Assembly: GCA_025617745.1 (NCBI GenBank)
Contig: CM046866.1
Location: forward strand, 15,941,725 to 16,005,724
Direction of reading: 5' to 3'
Length of the DNA stretch: 64,000 nucleotides
Source of the DNA: Heliocidaris erythrogramma
Lineage: Eukaryota; Echinodermata; Echinoidea; Camarodonta; Echinometridae
A program made the translations under genes and the position numbers. The notes below the pieces were generated by a model. The model was not told the origin of the DNA, did no database searches, and was given only the letters and a program-made list of their open reading frames with translations. Below, in pieces: positions 24,601 to 33,399 of the stretch; positions within the stretch are counted from its first letter, which is position 1, and every line of letters begins with the position of its first letter.

Positions 24601-27600
24601 CGGTCTATTTGTCAGGGTAATAATACTCCTTTGTAGGCGCCTTGAGCATCCTCTGGGATGGATACGCGCGCAATATAAATATAGCTATTATTACTATTAT
24701 TTCGAGGGTTCTGAACAAGATATTAATCAAATATACCTTGCACTGAGAGGCTCCAGTTGAAATTATGGATTCTCTGAGGTGACTGGTATAGGCCTAGCAC
24801 TATTTTCTGAGGGGCGCAGCCCCGAAGAAAATAGTAGCTATGCCAGTCACCGAAGAATCCATAATTCAACTGGTGCCTCGAAAAGCGTGCATGGTATATT
24901 TGATTTATATCCTACCAGAGTAAGCTTAGACAGATAAACTCTGCTAAACAATAATAAAACTAAAGAATCTAGACCTAGTCCTAGACCTAGTCTAGACTCT
25001 ATATGAAATGTATACAACTCACCATATTTGCCCAAAGTCACAAAAGATGCCTGGCCATTGGCATGGCTTGTAAGTATTGTCTATAGTCTATTATATCCTA
25101 CATCATAAAATTCTCATGCAAAGATTGGCCAGGAATGTCTCACGTGACACAAAATACTTTCACCATGAAGAAAAAATGGATATCGCGTGACGTCAGACCT
25201 CCGTATATTTTTCGATATAAAAATATTATGACGTCACTTTTTTGTTTTTCTGGATATTTCGAAGCTATCGTTATCGCGACAATATATCGTGATAATGTTT
25301 CTGCGTTAGCGCTGAGAGCCCGGGGGGGGTACTCACGTATATTGGGTATACGGGGACGTGCCGCTGGGAAGGGTGACTTTTTGAAGAAAGATCCTTAGAC
25401 ATGGGTCCCCTTTTCATTAAAAATCCTTAGACATGGGTCCCATTTCCCCAAAAAAAATCCTTAGACATGGGTCCCATTTCCCCAAAAAAATGTTGTCCCT
25501 ACCCCCCCCCCCCTATTTTCTTCGGGGCTGCGCCCCTCAGAAAATAGTGCTATACCAGTCACCTCAGAGAATCCATAATTTCAACTGGAGCCTCTCAGTG
25601 CAAGGTATATTTGATTACTGTAGATCTAGATCTACATGGTACAAATCACACGATGAAACCATTTAAACAATGTAAACTTGAAACCTGAACTTTTCCCCAA
25701 GTCAAAAGTCTGAAAGAGAGGCTAATAGACCCCTTCTCGTAAGCCTGTGTTGTAGATTTACATGGCACTCAAAATCCAACGCTAGCGCTGGTACGTGGTC
25801 GACTCGAGCGGAGATGAACGTGCATGTAGGGCCTAGGGTCATCTGCACTTCACTACGCGCATGTACACACATACGTACATTGAGTATGAGCTAGCGGCTC
25901 TCTCAGCCAGCTCTCAGCGCTAACGCAGAAACATTATCGCGATATATTGTCGCGATAACGATATAGCTTCGAAATATGCAGAAAAACAAAAAAGTGACGT
26001 CATAATACTTTTATATCGAAAAATATACGGAGGTCTGACGTCACGCGATATCCATTTTGTCTTCATGGTGAAAGTATTTTGTGTCACGTGAGACATTCCT
26101 GGCCAATCTTTGCATGAGAATTTTATGATGTAGGATATAAATCTATTTAGTAATCATCAAGTTACTATATTTCAAAATTAATGTATCAACACTTGGTTAA
26201 CATCTTAAACATTCATTCAAAAGGATAAGAATTTAAAAAAAAACACGAGCTTCCCTACAAAAGTCAAGCTCGGTTAAGAGGTTTTTGGTTTTGGAAGTTT
26301 TAGTGTCTCTCACAAGACACCAGGATAAATATGGCGTCTAATATTTATCACATGTTTTGTTTCATACCCCTAGCCATTCGCCAAGTGAAACATTGGCCGA
26401 TGTTTCACTTTTGCTGTACAACGATGGCACCATCTTCTATCTTCTACCCATGTCGATTGAAGCAATCTGTACGCTTGACCTGAGAGATTACCCCTATGAC
26501 AGCCAAGTAAGAACTGGAAAACAGTTCAAATCATGTAACCAATTAAGGAAAATACATTTTAGCCTTTGGAGACAAGTTCCACTGTGATATTTAAGGAGAA
26601 GTCCACCCTGGCATCAAGCTGATTTGGGTAAATGCGAGAAAAATGAGAGAAACAGATTAGTTAAAGTTCGAGTACAATCCATTTCGAACAGGCTTCTTAA
26701 TGTAGACGAAAAGTTGATCAGTTGTCTCACGATGTGTAAACGAGGAAAGCTACGACGTTTCGACCGCTACTGCTAGTCTTCGTCAGGCAATGAGTATAGA
26801 CAAAGCATAGACTTCGCTGCGCGCGCGTTATATAGCAGCGGCGGGGGTCCGGGGCATAGGTCCGGGGAGCCCGGGGGAGCCCGGGTGCGTGCTATTGTTT
26901 GTCTCTACTCGGGCGCTGTGATTGGTCTGTGCCGCTGACCAATCAAATAAATAAGACAAAAAGTGTCTCCTAAATACACCGTACATTGGTGTATATATTA
27001 TGTGCGTGTGTGTGTGTGTGTGTGTCTGTGTGTGTGTAGGCCTAAATAACATATACAGCAGCTTTGGCAACTCTTGTGGAAATAATATAATTTTGAGAAA
27101 TGAAAATGAGAGAATTATGGCTTAAATCAAAGTTCCCCCGAAAAGTCCAACAAAAAATATCGGAATCAATTCAAGTTCCGCCGAGAAAAGTCCAACAAAA
27201 AATATCGGAATCAATTCAAGCTAACGAACATATAATAGGGGTTTTCTGAGACTTGTCTAAGGCATTCGATTCTATGGATCACTCAATTCTTCTATTTAAA
27301 CTGTATCAATATGGAATAAGAGGGATTGCATCAGATTGGATTAGGGACTATCTTTCAAACATAATTCAACTTACGTTTGTTCACAGTACATTATCTTCTT
27401 CCTTAAATGTCTCTATTGGGGTACCTCAAGGAACAATACTGGGTACCTTGCTCTTTCTTATGTACATAAATGACCTTTCTAAATCATCTAGTTTATTAAA
27501 CTTCTATCAAATTGCTGACGACACTAGTGTATTTTTTTCGTCTAAAAAAATTGATTAATACTGTCCATGTTTTAAATAGTGAGCTTGAGAATATATCTGA

Positions 27601-30600
27601 CTATTATGATATCAAACATAGCTAACACTAGTGGTCCCTTAATTAATACTGATTATATTTCCATTTATATTGATAATAAACTTATTCCATTCAGTAACTC
27701 TCTTAACTTTTTGGGTGTCACATTGGATTATTTCTTGGGAATTTAAAGACTATATCATAAATGTTTTACGCAAGTTTTACACAGTAGAAATACTGGTTTA
27801 ATAAATAAGCTGAAATATAGTTTGTTACCGGAAAATTTAATAACATTATATCATTCCATTATCTTTCCTTATTTGAAATACTCTCTTGGATTGGATGGGA
27901 TACAAATGCAACTCAAACTGAATTAGACACATTATTTTAAAATTCAAAAGAAATGTTTAAGAATAGTTACTAATTTTGTCTATTTAGCGCCATCTGCTCC
28001 TATTTTAAAGAAATTATCATTATTGCATATATCTGATATAAGTAAGCAAGAAATTGCAACGGTCATGTATAAATATAAAGATAGGTTATTACCTACCCCC
28101 CTTTTAGACATCTTTCAATATAAAAGTCAAGATCATAATTATAATACTAGATCTTTAAACAAATTTCATTTATGGTCCATTAAATCAAGTCATGAAGCTA
28201 AGTCAATGAGTTACATAGGTCCTAAAAATTGGAATATTATTCCCCATGACATAACAAAATCACAATTTGTATCTTCCTTTAGAAATCCCTTTAGGAAACA
28301 ATATAAAATATTATTAGTAAATAATTAATTATCACAGTTAATTATGATGTTATATTCCAATTTCCTTACATTTTTTTTCTTCTTCTTCCCCTTTTTATTG
28401 TTTGTTTTGTTTTTTATTCTTTGTTGTTGTTGTGTGTGTTTAGGTTCATTATATTGTTTTTGTGCCTAAAATAATTTTGTTCTGTTTTTCTATTGTCTAA
28501 TGGGCGATCCAAATTCTACAGGTTTTCTAACCTTCATGGAAAGCCCCGCATGATTTTGTATATGTATTTTAATCTATTGTTACCGTGCATATTGATTTTA
28601 TCTTGCGAAATAAAATTGAATTGCATTGAATTGAATTGAATCGAACCCGGGTCGTTGGCATAGTACGCCAATGCCTTAACCACTAGACCACGGAGACGGG
28701 CCAGTGGTTTTCGGCGACATCAGATTCAATTGACCGACAGATTGACAAATCTTCAACCTCATTTATTAATTCCTTTATCGGGGGCATTTCTCACAACCTT
28801 GATATTTCTTCGTACAGAACATAATATTCTTCATCAGATTTCTACAAACTGTCTCTCTCTATTTCTACTTTTATCCCCCCAAAATGATATCACAATGGAC
28901 TTCCCCTTTAAAGCACAATAAAATATCCACTAAAATGGGCACACAAATTATGCAGCGGGTACACGAAGCATAGGAGATTTTTGGTAGGGGACAGGTGCCC
29001 CGTATGCCCCCTCCTGGATTCGGACTGTACATAATTGAATATACCAGATACTTACCAAGTACATTCCTAGATGTTTGTTTTTATCATTGGAGGAGGCACA
29101 TCTTAAGCAGTGTTAATGATATACAGTAAACAAAGAAAAAAATAAGTACATATGTATATGCATAATGCATAGAATAAAAGGAAGAGCTGATTATAGAACA
29201 ATACGTGGATGGTGAGAAAAGGAAGGGAAAGATTACTAAACGGCCATGCCCCTTGTGTCTACATAGCGTGTGTTTGAGGCGCGGATAATTCAATAATACT
29301 ATTCACCCTATTTGAACATAGGACTGCCGCCTGAAAATGGGCTCATGGACGTTTGACAACTTCAAAATAACCCTCAACCCATCGGCAGATAAGATTGATT
29401 TGGAGGATTTCCATCAGCACCCTGTGTGGGAACTCGTCAGCACATCAGCTGTGAAGAGGGCTGTCGCCTACAGATGTTGCGCAGATGCATACGAGAATAT
29501 AACATTCCACCTTACTGTCCGCCGAAGAGAGAGTCATGGTCAAATCGCCTCCTCCGTGATCGCGATATGGCTGATCCTAATCGTCTTCCTGATCGGGCCG
29601 TCGTCGGCGGGAGAACGGATCATCTTCGCAAGTTTCGTCTTTGTCGCCTTGGTGGTGTTGTCTGCAGCGCTCAGTGAAGAGGTCCCCGCCCTCTCGGTGA
29701 CAAGACTTGGTCGGTTCCTGATCGGAGGGATGCTGATTACCGCTGTCGTGATCGTCGTCAACGGCCTCATCTACCGCTTCTACTCCAAGGACCAGCCAGG
29801 ACACTTGAAGGTGAGGGGATGTACCCATCATATTGCATGCCTCTCCTCTTCTTCCTGTAGTTGACTGCTACCTTTTACCACTTGTTTTTGCGGGGGGGGG
29901 GGGGATGGGGGAATGTTTCCAGATTTTCACTGAAAAAAAAAGAATACCCCCCCCCCCAAAAAAAAAAGAGAAGGTTTTAATGGCAGATCACATCATCTGC
30001 CTACTGTTCTCTGCACTGAGTGCAATGAATTCTTTAAAGGAAAATTAACCTCAAAAAATAAAGACAATAGTGTTCAAAGGTGTTATTTATTCCTACTTGT
30101 AAGACTATATGGCTTCGCGTCAAAATATACGAGATCGATACGAATCAAGATTTTCTGAGCAAAATTTATCATCTGCTAGTAATATGTATCGTCTGCTAGC
30201 AGTACATGGGGGCTGCCATTTTTTTATGTGTACATGAAAATTTTCTTAATCCAAATGTCCAATAGGGCGGTTTACGTAGTGATTCAAATTTATGGATGTT
30301 TCTTTCCTGGGGACCTAGTAACGAGGTATTCCATTAACCTGTTATTAATGAATGAACTACAATACTTGGAATCCAGTTTGCATACATTACTTGTTGCTAT
30401 GTCGGGCAAGCCTCGGGCAAGCTTTCAGGTTGTCAAGAACAACCTTTGTTTCAAAAGTATGCATAAAATTTGAATCACTACGTAAACCGCCCTATTGCCT
30501 TTTTCAAAATTAAAAACCCATTTGAGATTAAAAATATAGAATAGATATGTCAATTTATTTTTAAACTGAAGATTTCCTTATATATTTCTGTTGAAAATCG

Positions 30601-31433
30601 ATATTCACTTAATAGAAATCTATTTTCTCGATACTGTGACGTATGGGACGGAGCAAATTAATTCAAATTTTAGGGATGCTTCTTCCCTGAGCATCTATAG
30701 CGGCAAAATATGCATTCACCTGCTTTCGGATAATGGACTTGAAAAGTCAGCATGCATGCTGCATATATTATGTTCTGCTCTGTTTGGCAAACCCAAGAAA
30801 ATAGATTTTTGTTAAGCAAAACCAGACAATTTAAAAATATCATTATAAAGATATACAACACCCACTTTATATTTTTCGTCACATATGGGATTTTAGGTAA
30901 TGAAGAAAAGCAATTTAGGTCTTGGATTCAAAATATCTTCTTGACTGGAATATTTCTCAATGGTTCATGTACAACTCCAAATCAGCAAGAAAATGGCAGC
31001 CCCCATGTAAATGAGCAGGAGACGATACCGGGTGTTGGAATATCTTTATTTATACCCTTTTCTGATATCTTATTAGAAAATGATTTAGGCCAATAAGTAG
31101 GAATATATTACACCTTCCAATATAAGTAAATTTGTAATTAGGGGTTAATTCTCCTTTAAGTAGCTTGTTTGGGTGACGTGAGCCAAAAACATGCCTTACG
31201 TCACGTGCATTTTGCACTGTGCGTGCATTCTAAAGATGCTCCACAGATTCCAATGTGACTGAACTCTGACGTATGGCATAAGGCGACTTTGTAAAAAGAC
31301 GAATCGCCCACTTTCGCGATGTTACAAGACATGTATACAGTACAGCGCTAGCCCACCTTTCGCCTGTTTGTTTTTCATCTTCTTCTTTTCGTTCTCTTTT
31401 TTCCATGTCTTCCATTTTTTAAAATTCTCTCTC

Positions 31434-31472
<39 letters not shown>

Positions 31473-31552
31473 TGTTCCTGTTCATCGACATCGGAGCGTT
31501 TCTGGTTACCGTCATCATCCTCGCGATATCAACGGGCAACCTTTTGGCCTGA
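21597..31552 (+). CDS. Gene A: nAChR-like Cys-loop channel subunit (7 exons)
   Basis: A pentameric ligand-gated ion channel subunit of the nicotinic acetylcholine receptor type, in the plasma membrane. Exons: 21597-21666, 21888-22003, 22835-22879, 24241-24350, 26374-26506, 29322-29810 and 31472-31552, all with GT-AG introns and consistent phases; 347 residues. A signal peptide covers about residues 1-22. Binding loops: W74 (loop D), WVPD at 105-108 (loop A), GSW at 165-167 (loop B), Y208, vicinal C210-C211 and Y215 (loop C). The Cys-loop runs from C146 to C160 with 13 residues between. M1 about 233-249, M2 258-275, M3 288-308, M4 322-343. The family average is about 450-550 residues; the shortfall is the M3-M4 loop, here about 10-14 residues. 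E256 at -1' predicts cation selectivity, but the pore lining is hydrophobic. M1 lacks the usual Pro-Cys. Ligand and partners are unknown. Gene B is its inverted paralogue. Confidence 0.88.
21888..22003 (+). CDS. Gene A exon 2: N-terminal helix and beta-1
   Basis: Acceptor CAAACAG, donor GTTAGT, 116 nt. It encodes VEARLKAALFSNYDKSLLPT, then a short variable segment, then RLGLSNLKGL. This matches the 'L...LF..Y+k..RP' start of nAChR ectodomains. Gene B exon 2 (58750-58865) has the same length and phase. Confidence 0.85.
22736..22830 (+). repeat. C tract and C-rich piece in gene A intron 2
   Basis: A run of about 14 C begins at 22750 and is followed by pyrimidine-rich DNA that leads straight into the branch/polypyrimidine region of exon 3. 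Pro-rich frames across it are artefacts. Confidence 0.5.
22835..22879 (+). CDS. Gene A exon 3: loop D
   Basis: Exactly 45 nt between CTGCAG and GTAAGT, encoding [16 protein letters not shown] 45-nt exon at this position is characteristic of nAChR genes. W74 in 'NVWL' is the complementary-face (loop D) aromatic residue. Confidence 0.88.
23386..23623. repeat. CTATTCATAAGGACCGC-family element, copy 1 (gene A intron 3)
   Basis: It begins GGGGTCCGCTCGCTATTCAT and ends ATCGAGGTTACC. It is packed with inverted copies of ACCGCTATTCAT and ATGAATAGCGGT around a GCGTTA/TAACGC core. Other copies lie at 36990-37203, 52814-53044 and 58616-58715. It is a non-coding DNA-transposon-like family. Confidence 0.75.
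24241..24350 (+). CDS. Gene A exon 4: loops D and A
   Basis: 110 nt, the standard nAChR exon 4 size, between TTTTCAG and GTAGGC; leaves phase 2. It encodes SWVDSRLVWDLAEYGNISIF followed by [16 protein letters not shown]. It carries the 'W.D.rL.Wd...Y' strand and the loop A 'WvPDi.LYN' signature. Confidence 0.9.
24351..24570 (+). repeat. Degenerate minisatellite after exon 4 of gene A
   Basis: Directly after the donor, the intron contains diverged units around CAAATCGATGGTAAGTTAAT. A similar degenerate array follows exon 4 of gene B (53045-53245, minus strand). The first bases of both introns also match (GTAGGCAT), so this stretch predates the duplication. Confidence 0.5.
24632..24703 (+). 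repeat. SINE 3'-end fragment
   Basis: TTTGTAGGCGCCTTGAGCAT, a further 'GCGCAATATAAAT' and a final ATTATT-rich tail match the tail module of the SINE family at 32160-32476. It is heavily 5'-truncated and sits in intron 4 of gene A. Confidence 0.5.
24725..24906. repeat. Foldback MITE in gene A intron 4 (unit a)
   Basis: Two arms of about 75 bases containing GACTGGTATAGG / CTATGCCAGTC and the matching 'tccataatt' words face each other across a small inner hairpin, GGGGCGCAGCCCC. A half copy, complementary to the left side, is at 25513-25617. Confidence 0.6.
25091..26140. repeat. Inverted repeat with about 230-bp arms, gene A intron 4 (unit b)
   Basis: The left arm (25091-25322) and right arm (25910-26140) are close reverse complements. 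They share GTGACGTCAGACCTCCGTAT, TATCGCGACAATATATCG and GCGTTAGCGCTGAGAG. The interior holds the half copy of unit a (25513-25617). Three tandem copies of about 39 bases, each with ATCCTTAGACATGGGTCCC, lie at 25390-25495. It is non-coding and probably a palindromic DNA transposon relic. Confidence 0.7.
26374..26506 (+). CDS. Gene A exon 5: loop E and first half of Cys-loop
   Basis: 133 nt between CCCCTAG and GTAAGA. It encodes SHSPSETLADVSLLLYNDGT, then strands ending SIEAICTLDLRDYPYDSQ. C146 is the first cysteine of the Cys-loop; the second, C160, is the second codon of exon 6. The 'D.R.YP.D.Q.C' pattern matches the family ('DvryFPFDeQ.C'). Confidence 0.9.
26700..27060. repeat. TTCGTCAG-type repeat fragment and (GT)n
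   Basis: 26745-26795 holds the words GACGTTTCGACCGC and TAGTCTTCGTCAGGC. A similar 'CTTTCGATCCTAGCAGAATC...TTCGTCAGAGG' stretch lies at 19968-20015. A (GT)n microsatellite lies at 27001-27036. Intron 5 of gene A. Confidence 0.5.
27140..28619 (+). pseudogene. CR1/L2-type LINE, 5'-truncated and broken
   Basis: A non-LTR retrotransposon fragment in the sense direction of gene A intron 5. It shows DLSKAFDSMDHSIL (RT motif A), GVPQGTILGTLLFLMYINDL (motif B region) and ADDTSVFF (motif C; the usual YADD/FADD reads IADD). A stop codon interrupts the frame just before motif A, and a frameshift in an A run (near 27543) ends it after 'SSKKID'. The C-terminal part resumes at 28023-28328 with 'NYNTRSLNKFH' and 'IGPKNWNIIPHDI', the standard CR1-like tail. 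A (TTGAA)n-like 3' end closes the element near 28619. It cannot encode active enzyme. Confidence 0.8.
28620..28705 (-). repeat. tRNA-like sequence (Pol III A and B boxes)
   Basis: Read on the minus strand: TCTCCGTGGTCTAGTGGTTA (A-box region), a TTGGC/GCCAA anticodon-type stem with a 7-base loop, then CCCGGGTTCGATTC (B box). The 3' acceptor strand is missing because the sequence runs directly into the tail of the LINE that ends at 28619. It is a truncated tRNA-derived SINE head or a tRNA pseudogene, not a functional tRNA. Confidence 0.55.
29322..29810 (+). CDS. Gene A exon 6: Cys-loop end, loops B/F/C, M1-M3
   Basis: 489 nt (163 codons) between AACATAG and GTGAGG, phase 0 at the end. It opens DCRLKMGSWTFDN (Cys-loop end and loop B). 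Then come the loop F region, AYRCCADAY (loop C with vicinal cysteines), VRRR at the M1 boundary, M1, GPSSAGERI (the M1-M2 linker with E at -1'), M2, and M3 ending IYRF. The cytoplasmic KDQPGHLK closes the exon. The transmembrane half is more GC-rich than the rest of the gene and nearly identical to gene B. Confidence 0.92.
29811..30030. other. Gene A intron 6, proximal part
   Basis: Intronic DNA with a G tract near 29890-29904 and a C tract near 29946-29957. No further feature was seen. Confidence 0.5.
30033..31158. mobile_element. TIR element in gene A intron 6
   Basis: The ends CTTTAAAGGAAAATTAACC and GGTTAATTCTCCTTTAA are inverted. Further in, ACATGGGGGCTGCCATTTT (30206-30225) is mirrored by AAAATGGCAGCCCCCATGT (about 30991-31009). 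The arms are diverged over roughly 190 bases. Two related small MITEs sit inside (30264-30493 and a diverged one near 30655-30800). No transposase frame. Confidence 0.55.
30264..30493 (+). repeat. AGGGCGGTTTACG-ended MITE, copy 1
   Basis: Ends AGGGCGGTTTACGTAGTGAT and its complement form a TIR of nearly 30 bases. The core has TTTCCTGGGGACCTAGTAAC and GGTTGTCAAGAACAACC. A close copy with altered ends is at 48418-48649 in intron 6 of gene B, and a 3' fragment is at about 59048-59095. Confidence 0.8.
31437..31471 (+). repeat. (CT)n acting as polypyrimidine tract of exon 7
   Basis: About 34 bases of CT repeats run directly into the AG acceptor of gene A exon 7. In gene B the same acceptor is not repetitive and the exon starts 27 bases earlier relative to the M4 codons. 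The repeat has therefore probably expanded over the original exon start. Confidence 0.7.
31472..31552 (+). CDS. Gene A exon 7: M4 and stop
   Basis: 81 nt in frame: LFLFIDIGAFLVTVIILAIS, then TGNLLA and TGA. This is the M4 helix. Gene B exon 7 encodes a longer start with a hydrophilic [10 protein letters not shown] before the same M4. Confidence 0.85.
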
Positions 31553-31709
31553 GCAGGGAATCCCAGTCCGGGTTTTAACCTTTTTGAGAAAATGGACCAC
31601 ATTTTTTGGTTTGGCTCAATAACTTTTGATGATTCAAAGTCCTGAAAAATTATACGAGATACATTTTCGTTGCGTGACCATACTGAGAGGTTAAATCATT
31701 GTGTTTTAA

Positions 31710-31715
31710 AATAAA
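31710..31715 (+). terminator. Candidate poly(A) signal of gene A
   Basis: AATAAA occurs 158 bases after the stop codon, in an AT-rich 3' UTR-like stretch. It is the first canonical hexamer downstream. Confidence 0.4.
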
Positions 31716-32159
31716 AATTGGCATTTAAAAAAAAACTTTTCGTCAAATTTCTTAACAGTACTATGTATGTTGTTTTCTAAGACATTTTATTAGAACTATG
31801 TAGCATTAAAAGAAAATTATCATTGTTGCTATCATTTTAAGAACAAAATGTGATCTATTATTTAGTCCTTAAATAATTCATGTCATGAAAGGGTAGTGTT
31901 AACAACTTATTCACATAGAAAATTAACACCTGCAGATCTCCTTGCACTTTAGTTTGTATATCCTTTCTTGTCTTGTCAAGTACCCGTGCGTCCCCGATCT
32001 TGCGACAATCTTTGTCTTCGTTCTGTACTGTTTCCCTTTTCCTGTTCAGTTCTTCCTTTCATATAGCTTACTTTCCCCTTCTATCTTTAATCCCTCTTTC
32101 CTCCCTTCTACATATCTACTATCATTTTCTTCTGCCTGTCTGTAAGTTATTTATTAACC
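31716..32159. other. Downstream flank of gene A
   Basis: AT-rich DNA followed by pyrimidine-rich DNA (about 32015-32140). Open frames here are Ser/Phe-rich products of the pyrimidine bias. No gene was seen. Confidence 0.45.
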
Positions 32160-32476
32160 AGGGCCTATCCATAACAAGTCCCGCCGCGGCACTAATGTCC
32201 TTTGGCAAGACATTAATCTACATTTGCCACTCTCCACCCAGGTGTTAAATGGGTACCCGGTAGGATGCGAATGTCACTGTGACTGGAATAGTATTATGTG
32301 CGCCTGTAAAATGGCAGCCAGACTGGAATGTTCCCTTGTGGAGTGGAGAATGTGCACTATAAGTGCAGAATCGTAATATGATCTAATAACCGGGGTAATA
32401 ATACACTGTAAAGCGCTTTGAGCAGTTACTAACTGGAAGAGGCGCCATATAAATGCAGATTATTGTTATTATTATG
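32160..32476 (+). repeat. SINE, plus strand
   Basis: It contains GGCAAGACATTAATC, CACTCTCCACCCAGGTG and AAATGGGTACCCGGTAGG, then the AAGCGCTTTGAGCAG tail module, CATATAAATGCAGATTATTG and an ATT-rich end. It shares these modules with the minus-strand SINE at 3868-4129. The tRNA head is missing or unrecognisable (5'-truncated). Confidence 0.75.
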
Positions 32477-32538
32477 AATGTAAATCTTTGAATTACTCCC
32501 TTTATTTTCTTATTCTTTCATTATTGTGATATACCTGT

Positions 32539-32682
32539 GCCCCGTCTTATAAAGACGCTGCTCTTGACTCGAATCAATCGCAACTTGAAATCAATTGCAA
32601 CTCCTATCTCTTATACAGTTGCAATTAATTTTAAGTTGCGATCGATTCGAATCAATTGCAACTCTTTATAAGACGGGGGCCC
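32539..32682. repeat. Full-length foldback MITE (about 144 bp)
   Basis: GCCCCGTCTTATAAAG at the left is mirrored by CTTTATAAGACGGGGGC at the right. The inner parts (GAATCAATCGCAACTTG and CAAGT-type complement AAGTTGCGATCGATTC) also pair, so the whole element is one hairpin. Confidence 0.75.
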
Positions 32683-32699
32683 AGTTCTTTTTTTGTTTT

Positions 32700-33395
32700 G
32701 TTTTTAAGATATTTTTTATTGTTTTCTCTCAAATCAAATACAGAAAATACAATTTTCATTAAACAATTTGTACAAATTATTTGAACAAATATGTTAACAA
32801 AATACAATTATACATCAACCATTGAAAGAAATCTTAAAATAATGAAGAAAATATTACTTATATCTCATACATAAATATTGAAATAACATAATGTCTTAAA
32901 GGAAAAGAGAGAAAACCGAAAAGACAAAATCACCTCCCCACCTCACCCCCTCCCCGGTAAAGCACCCTTCATTAGTGTTTTTATTGTTCTCTCTCAAATC
33001 TAATGCATACATAGCAAATCTCATTAAACAAATTGTACATATTATTTGAGTATCTTAACATAATTATATAATTATACATCATTGAAGAAATTTTAACATG
33101 ATATAGAAGAAAAAATATGACTTGTATTATACAAATTGAAATAACGTAATGTGTTAAAGGATAAGAGAGAAAAACAAATAAAACAAAAACAAAAACAGGT
33201 GCTGTGAGTCTACCCTCCCATCCCCTGCCCCCCCCCCCCCCTTCCCGGTGAGAGCACGCTTCCTAATTTTGCCTCCTACACATGGAAGGGATATAATTTC
33301 CTATTTCTTTATACCGTCTCTGTAAGGAAAAAGAGAGAAAAAAGAATATATTTGGCTCTTGCTCAACCTTTACCTCTACCTCGCTCTCCCTACTA
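32700..33395 (-). repeat. LINE 3' UTR region with about 266-bp tandem duplication
   Basis: TTTTATTGTTTTCTCTCAAA with its downstream sequence (32710-32935) is repeated with divergence at 32977-33180 (TTTTATTGTTCTCTCTCAAA). Both include ATTAAACAA..TTGTACA..TTATTTGA and a 'TTAAAGGA-AAGAGAGAAAA' end. They lie on the 3' side of the minus-strand L1/Tx1-like ORF, so they are probably its duplicated 3' UTR or two nested 3' ends. A C tract of about 14 lies near 33228. Confidence 0.5.
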
Positions 33396-33399
33396 TTTA

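Noticed and set aside
25390-25495. CRISPR-like spaced repeats (three units of about 39 bases)
   Set aside because: Units are directly tandem with no unique spacers, and the DNA is animal nuclear DNA.
29426-29831. Frames overlapping gene A exon 6 on both strands
   Set aside because: Shadow frames of a GC-rich exon, rich in Arg/Asp/His from the reversed code.
32700-33180. LTR retrotransposon from the duplicated ~266-base block
   Set aside because: The two copies are adjacent on the same side of a non-LTR ORF, with no TG..CA ends, primer-binding site or gag/integrase.
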